Source: CANLWN01 sp039815505 (lineage in GTDB: Bacteria; Bacteroidota; Bacteroidia; Flavobacteriales; Flavobacteriaceae). From it: a DNA stretch of 6,230 bases. Positions 3,737 through 6,230 of this stretch are shown piece by piece (the first letter of the stretch is position 1; each line of letters opens with the position of its first letter). The notes beneath the pieces were generated by a model. That model was not told the origin of the DNA. It saw nothing but the letters and a program-made list of their open reading frames with translations, and did no database searches. The translations under genes were made by a program, and so were the position numbers. Where the stretch lies: positions 1 through 6,230 of the forward strand of contig JBCBZE010000209.1 of the NCBI GenBank assembly GCA_039815505.1, in the 5' to 3' direction.

Positions 3737-6106
3737 ATGGTAGCATGTTATCATTGTGGGGATGACTGTGGTCGTTCACCCATAAGATTCGATGAGAAAG
3801 ACTTCTGTTGCAACGGTTGTAAGACGGTTTATGAAATTTTTTCAACTAACCAGTTATCCTATTATTATGACCTACAGTCAGCCGCGGGAGCAACTCCAAA
3901 TGTGGTTCATGGCAAATATGATTTTTTAGGTAACCCTACCATTGTTGAAAAGCTGGTAGAGTTCAATGATGCCAATCTGCAAATCGTAAATCTTTTTATT
4001 CCACATATTCATTGCAGCTCCTGTATTTGGATACTGGAAAACTTGAAGAAGCTTAATCCGTTTATCAGTAGTTCCCAAGTGGATTTTCCCAAAAAAACCG
4101 TTCGTATCACCTATGAACACTCTAAAATTCCATTGAAGGAACTGGTCATTTTATTATCAAGGATCGCTTATGAACCCTATATTTCCCTTGATGATTACGA
4201 AAAAAGAGGGGAAAAGATAGACCGGAGCCTTATTTATAAGTTGGGTATAGCGGGTTTTGCCTTTGGCAATGTTATGTTCCTATCCTTTCCCGAATATTTC
4301 GAAGTCCACGAATATTGGTTAGAACAATATAAAACTCTATTTCGATGGTTAATGTTCTTTTTCTCCTTACCCGTGGTTTTTTATTCCGGTAAAGATTACC
4401 TTATATCGGCCTATAAAGGCTTGCGTTCCAAAATTCTCAATATAGATGTACCTATAGCCTTGGGAATTATTACATTGTTCTTTCGAAGTACCTTAGAAAT
4501 TATTTTTGATTGGGGCACCGGTTTTTTTGACAGTTTAACCGGTCTTATCTTCTTTCTGTTGCTCGGAAAGTTTTTTCAGCAAAAAACATATGCCTTTCTC
4601 TCTTTTGAAAGGGACTATAAATCCTACTTTCCTATTGCGGTGACCCGTATTCAAAAAGATGGAAAGGAAGAAAGCACCCAGGTCTATGAAGTGAAAAAGG
4701 GGGATAGACTTCTTATTCGTAATGAAGAGCTAATTCCTGTAGATGCGGTTCTCACCAAAGGAAATGCGAGAATAGATTATAGTTTTGTCACCGGGGAATC
4801 CCAACCCGTGCGCAAGGAGATCGGGGACACCATTTTTGCGGGGGGCAAGCAACTTAACGGCGGAATTGAAATAACGGTCTTAAAACCCGTTTCGCAAAGC
4901 TATTTAACGCAATTATGGAGTAATGCCGTCTTCCAGAAAGATAAAACCAATAGTTATATGGCCTTAACGGATAGCATTGGCAAACATTTCACTTTAGCTG
5001 TTTTGGCCATTGCGCTTTTGTCCACGATATTTTGGCTTTTCTACGACGCTGGATCCGCAATCAATGTTTTTACAGCCGTTTTGATCATTGCTTGCCCTTG
5101 TGCCATTGCATTGGCATCTCCTTTTACATTGGGAAACATGTTACGGATTTTTGGCAAAAACAAATTTTACTTAAAGGACTCACAAACCATTGAACGCCTT
5201 GCACAGGTAGATACGGCCATTTTTGACAAAACGGGCACTATCACCACCTCACAAAAAAACACTGCTATTTATGAAGGTGAGGAACTCACATGGACCGAAG
5301 AAAATCTTTTGAAAAATACCTTACGTACCTCTAACCATCCGTTAAGCCGTGCTTTATATGAACTATTGGCCGAGCACAATATTCAAATTTTAGACGATTA
5401 TCAGGAGCATCTGGGTAAAGGACTTGAAGGTAAACTGGACAACAGTCACATAAAAATAGGTTCTGCAGATTTTGTGGGCAGTATTAAAGAAAATGATATA
5501 CGGCATACTTGTGTACATATTAGCACCAATAACGAATATAAGGGTCGTTATGTATTCCATAATCAATATAGGGACGGTGTTTCAGAGGTTTTTAATTCGA
5601 TGGCCAAACATATGCATCTAGCCATTTTATCCGGTGATAACGAAGGGGAAAAAGCTACCCTTGAAACTTTATTGCCCAAGCGTACACCATTATACTTCAA
5701 CCAAAAGCCAATCCATAAACTAACATTCATCAAATCACTCCAAGATCGGGGCAAAAAAGTGTTAATGGTTGGTGATGGACTTAACGATGCCGGAGCTTTG
5801 GCGCAAAGTGACGTTGGCGTTGCCATATCAGAAAATGTAAATGTATTCTCACCGGCCTGTGATGGCATTATGGACGCCTCTAAATTTAAGCAACTATACC
5901 ATTACATAGAAGCTTCAAAACATGCCATGAAAATTATAAAACTGAGTTTTCTACTATCCTTATTATATAATATGGTAGGCTTATATTTTGCAATTACCGG
6001 ACAGTTAAAACCTGTAATTGCAGCTATATTAATGCCGCTGAGTTCCATAAGTATTGTGGCGTTCACTACATTTGCCACCAATTTTGTGGGCCGAAAACTG
6101 GAATGA
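3737..6106 (+). CDS. ccoI: copper-translocating P1B-type ATPase, CcoI/FixI-like
   Basis: Inner-membrane heavy-metal P-type ATPase of 789 residues, likely exporting Cu(I) for assembly of cbb3 cytochrome oxidase or other extracytoplasmic cuproenzymes. The N-terminal Cys-rich cap holds Cys4, 7, 11, 24, 25 and 28. An HMA-like domain follows, with metal ligands Cys93 and Cys96 in HCSSC. Membrane helices lie at about 165-185, 203-216, 235-255, 263-280, 416-436, 442-464, 735-753 and 758-782. The actuator domain has TGES (352-355), and helix 6 has Cys453-Pro-Cys455. The phosphorylated Asp497 is in DKTGT, the nucleotide domain has His534-Pro535, and the hinge GDGLND covers 679-684. Tyr744-Asn745 in helix 7 and Met766-x2-Ser769 in helix 8 are the Cu(I) signature. 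All catalytic motifs are intact. The gene is divergent from the Crp/Fnr gene and has a 4-base ATGA overlap with the next gene. The ccoI name rests on the N-terminal cap and context; a CopA-like role remains possible. Confidence 0.93.
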   Translation: MVACYHCGDDCGRSPIRFDEKDFCCNGCKTVYEIFSTNQLSYYYDLQSAAGATPNVVHGKYDFLGNPTIVEKLVEFNDANLQIVNLFIPHIHCSSCIWILENLKKLNPFISSSQVDFPKKTVRITYEHSKIPLKELVILLSRIAYEPYISLDDYEKRGEKIDRSLIYKLGIAGFAFGNVMFLSFPEYFEVHEYWLEQYKTLFRWLMFFFSLPVVFYSGKDYLISAYKGLRSKILNIDVPIALGIITLFFRSTLEIIFDWGTGFFDSLTGLIFFLLLGKFFQQKTYAFLSFERDYKSYFPIAVTRIQKDGKEESTQVYEVKKGDRLLIRNEELIPVDAVLTKGNARIDYSFVTGESQPVRKEIGDTIFAGGKQLNGGIEITVLKPVSQSYLTQLWSNAVFQKDKTNSYMALTDSIGKHFTLAVLAIALLSTIFWLFYDAGSAINVFTAVLIIACPCAIALASPFTLGNMLRIFGKNKFYLKDSQTIERLAQVDTAIFDKTGTITTSQKNTAIYEGEELTWTEENLLKNTLRTSNHPLSRALYELLAEHNIQILDDYQEHLGKGLEGKLDNSHIKIGSADFVGSIKENDIRHTCVHISTNNEYKGRYVFHNQYRDGVSEVFNSMAKHMHLAILSGDNEGEKATLETLLPKRTPLYFNQKPIHKLTFIKSLQDRGKKVLMVGDGLNDAGALAQSDVGVAISENVNVFSPACDGIMDASKFKQLYHYIEASKHAMKIIKLSFLLSLLYNMVGLYFAITGQLKPVIAAILMPLSSISIVAFTTFATNFVGRKLE

Positions 6107-6230
6107 CACAAGGACATATTACAACAATCATTATGGAATTACCAAAACGAATCCTTAAAAACGAGCTTGTGGCCATATGCATTGGTGTGGTTTACTTGTG
6201 GTTTGGCACCTTAAAGTTCTTTCCTCATCA
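6103..6230 (+). CDS. 5' end of a DoxX-like membrane protein (truncated by window edge)
   Basis: An open frame starts at the ATG that overlaps the ATPase stop (ATGA) and stays open to the right edge, 42 complete codons. Met11 (6133) is an alternative start that gives an N-terminus beginning MELPKR. The first membrane helix covers about residues 22-37 and continues into LWFGTLKFFPH, which resembles the first helix and loop of DoxX/YkgB-like membrane proteins of Bacteroidota. This match is from memory and rests on a short stretch, so the family call is tentative. It does not resemble CcoS, which commonly follows ccoI. The overlap implies cotranscription and coupled translation with the ATPase. 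Confidence 0.6.
   Translation, partial: MTQGHITTIIMELPKRILKNELVAICIGVVYLWFGTLKFFPH

Noticed and set aside
3737..6106. Possibility that the ATPase is a Zn/Cd (ZntA-type) pump
   Set aside because: Helix 7 YN and helix 8 MxxS, together with CPC, are the Cu(I) P1B-1 signature, and no ZntA-type conserved Asp/Lys pattern is seen.

Overview
The window looks like a chromosomal segment from a member of the Bacteroidota, most likely a marine-type Flavobacteriaceae. The evidence is the moderate-to-low GC, the near absence of Shine-Dalgarno sequences before start codons, promoter-like TAnnTTTG elements in place of TATAAT boxes, and protein sequences typical of that group (a tandem Usp protein, a short CENC-type Crp/Fnr regulator, and a CcoI-like ATPase with a Cys-rich N-terminal cap). 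No mobile element, CRISPR array, tRNA or rRNA is visible, and every intergenic gap is shorter than about 140 bases.

Left part (1-1911, + strand). The 3' end of an unidentified gene is followed by a nucleoside-salvage pair. deoC (deoxyribose-phosphate aldolase) and deoD (purine-nucleoside phosphorylase) are joined by a 4-base ATGA stop/start overlap. DeoD releases (deoxy)ribose-1-phosphate from purine nucleosides. DeoC splits deoxyribose-5-phosphate into glyceraldehyde-3-phosphate and acetaldehyde. The mutase (DeoB) that links them is not in the window. A 76-residue two-helix membrane protein of unknown function follows and runs tail-to-tail into the next gene.

Right part (1901-6230). A tandem-domain universal stress protein and a Crp/Fnr-family regulator lie on the minus strand. 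Divergent from the regulator is a full-length CcoI/CopA-type copper P1B ATPase, whose stop codon overlaps (ATGA) the start of a truncated DoxX-like membrane protein. This resembles the microaerobic-respiration neighbourhood of flavobacteria: a sensor-regulator, a copper pump for cbb3 oxidase assembly, and a stress protein.

Main finding. Two FNR/CRP-type palindromes, TGACATATGTCA (2857-2868) and TGACATAAATCA (3661-3672), lie in front of these genes. Three promoter-like -7 elements (for usp, the regulator and the ATPase) each sit exactly 23 bases from the edge of the nearest palindrome, and each matches TAnnTTTG at 5 of 6 defined positions. This suggests a compact local regulon in which the encoded Crp/Fnr protein acts from about -42 on its own gene, the copper ATPase and the Usp gene, with the middle operator shared by two divergent promoters. 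The regulator keeps Cys residues matching three of the four cluster ligands of E. coli FNR, so it may sense oxygen or redox state through an altered ligand set. This is inferred from sequence only.
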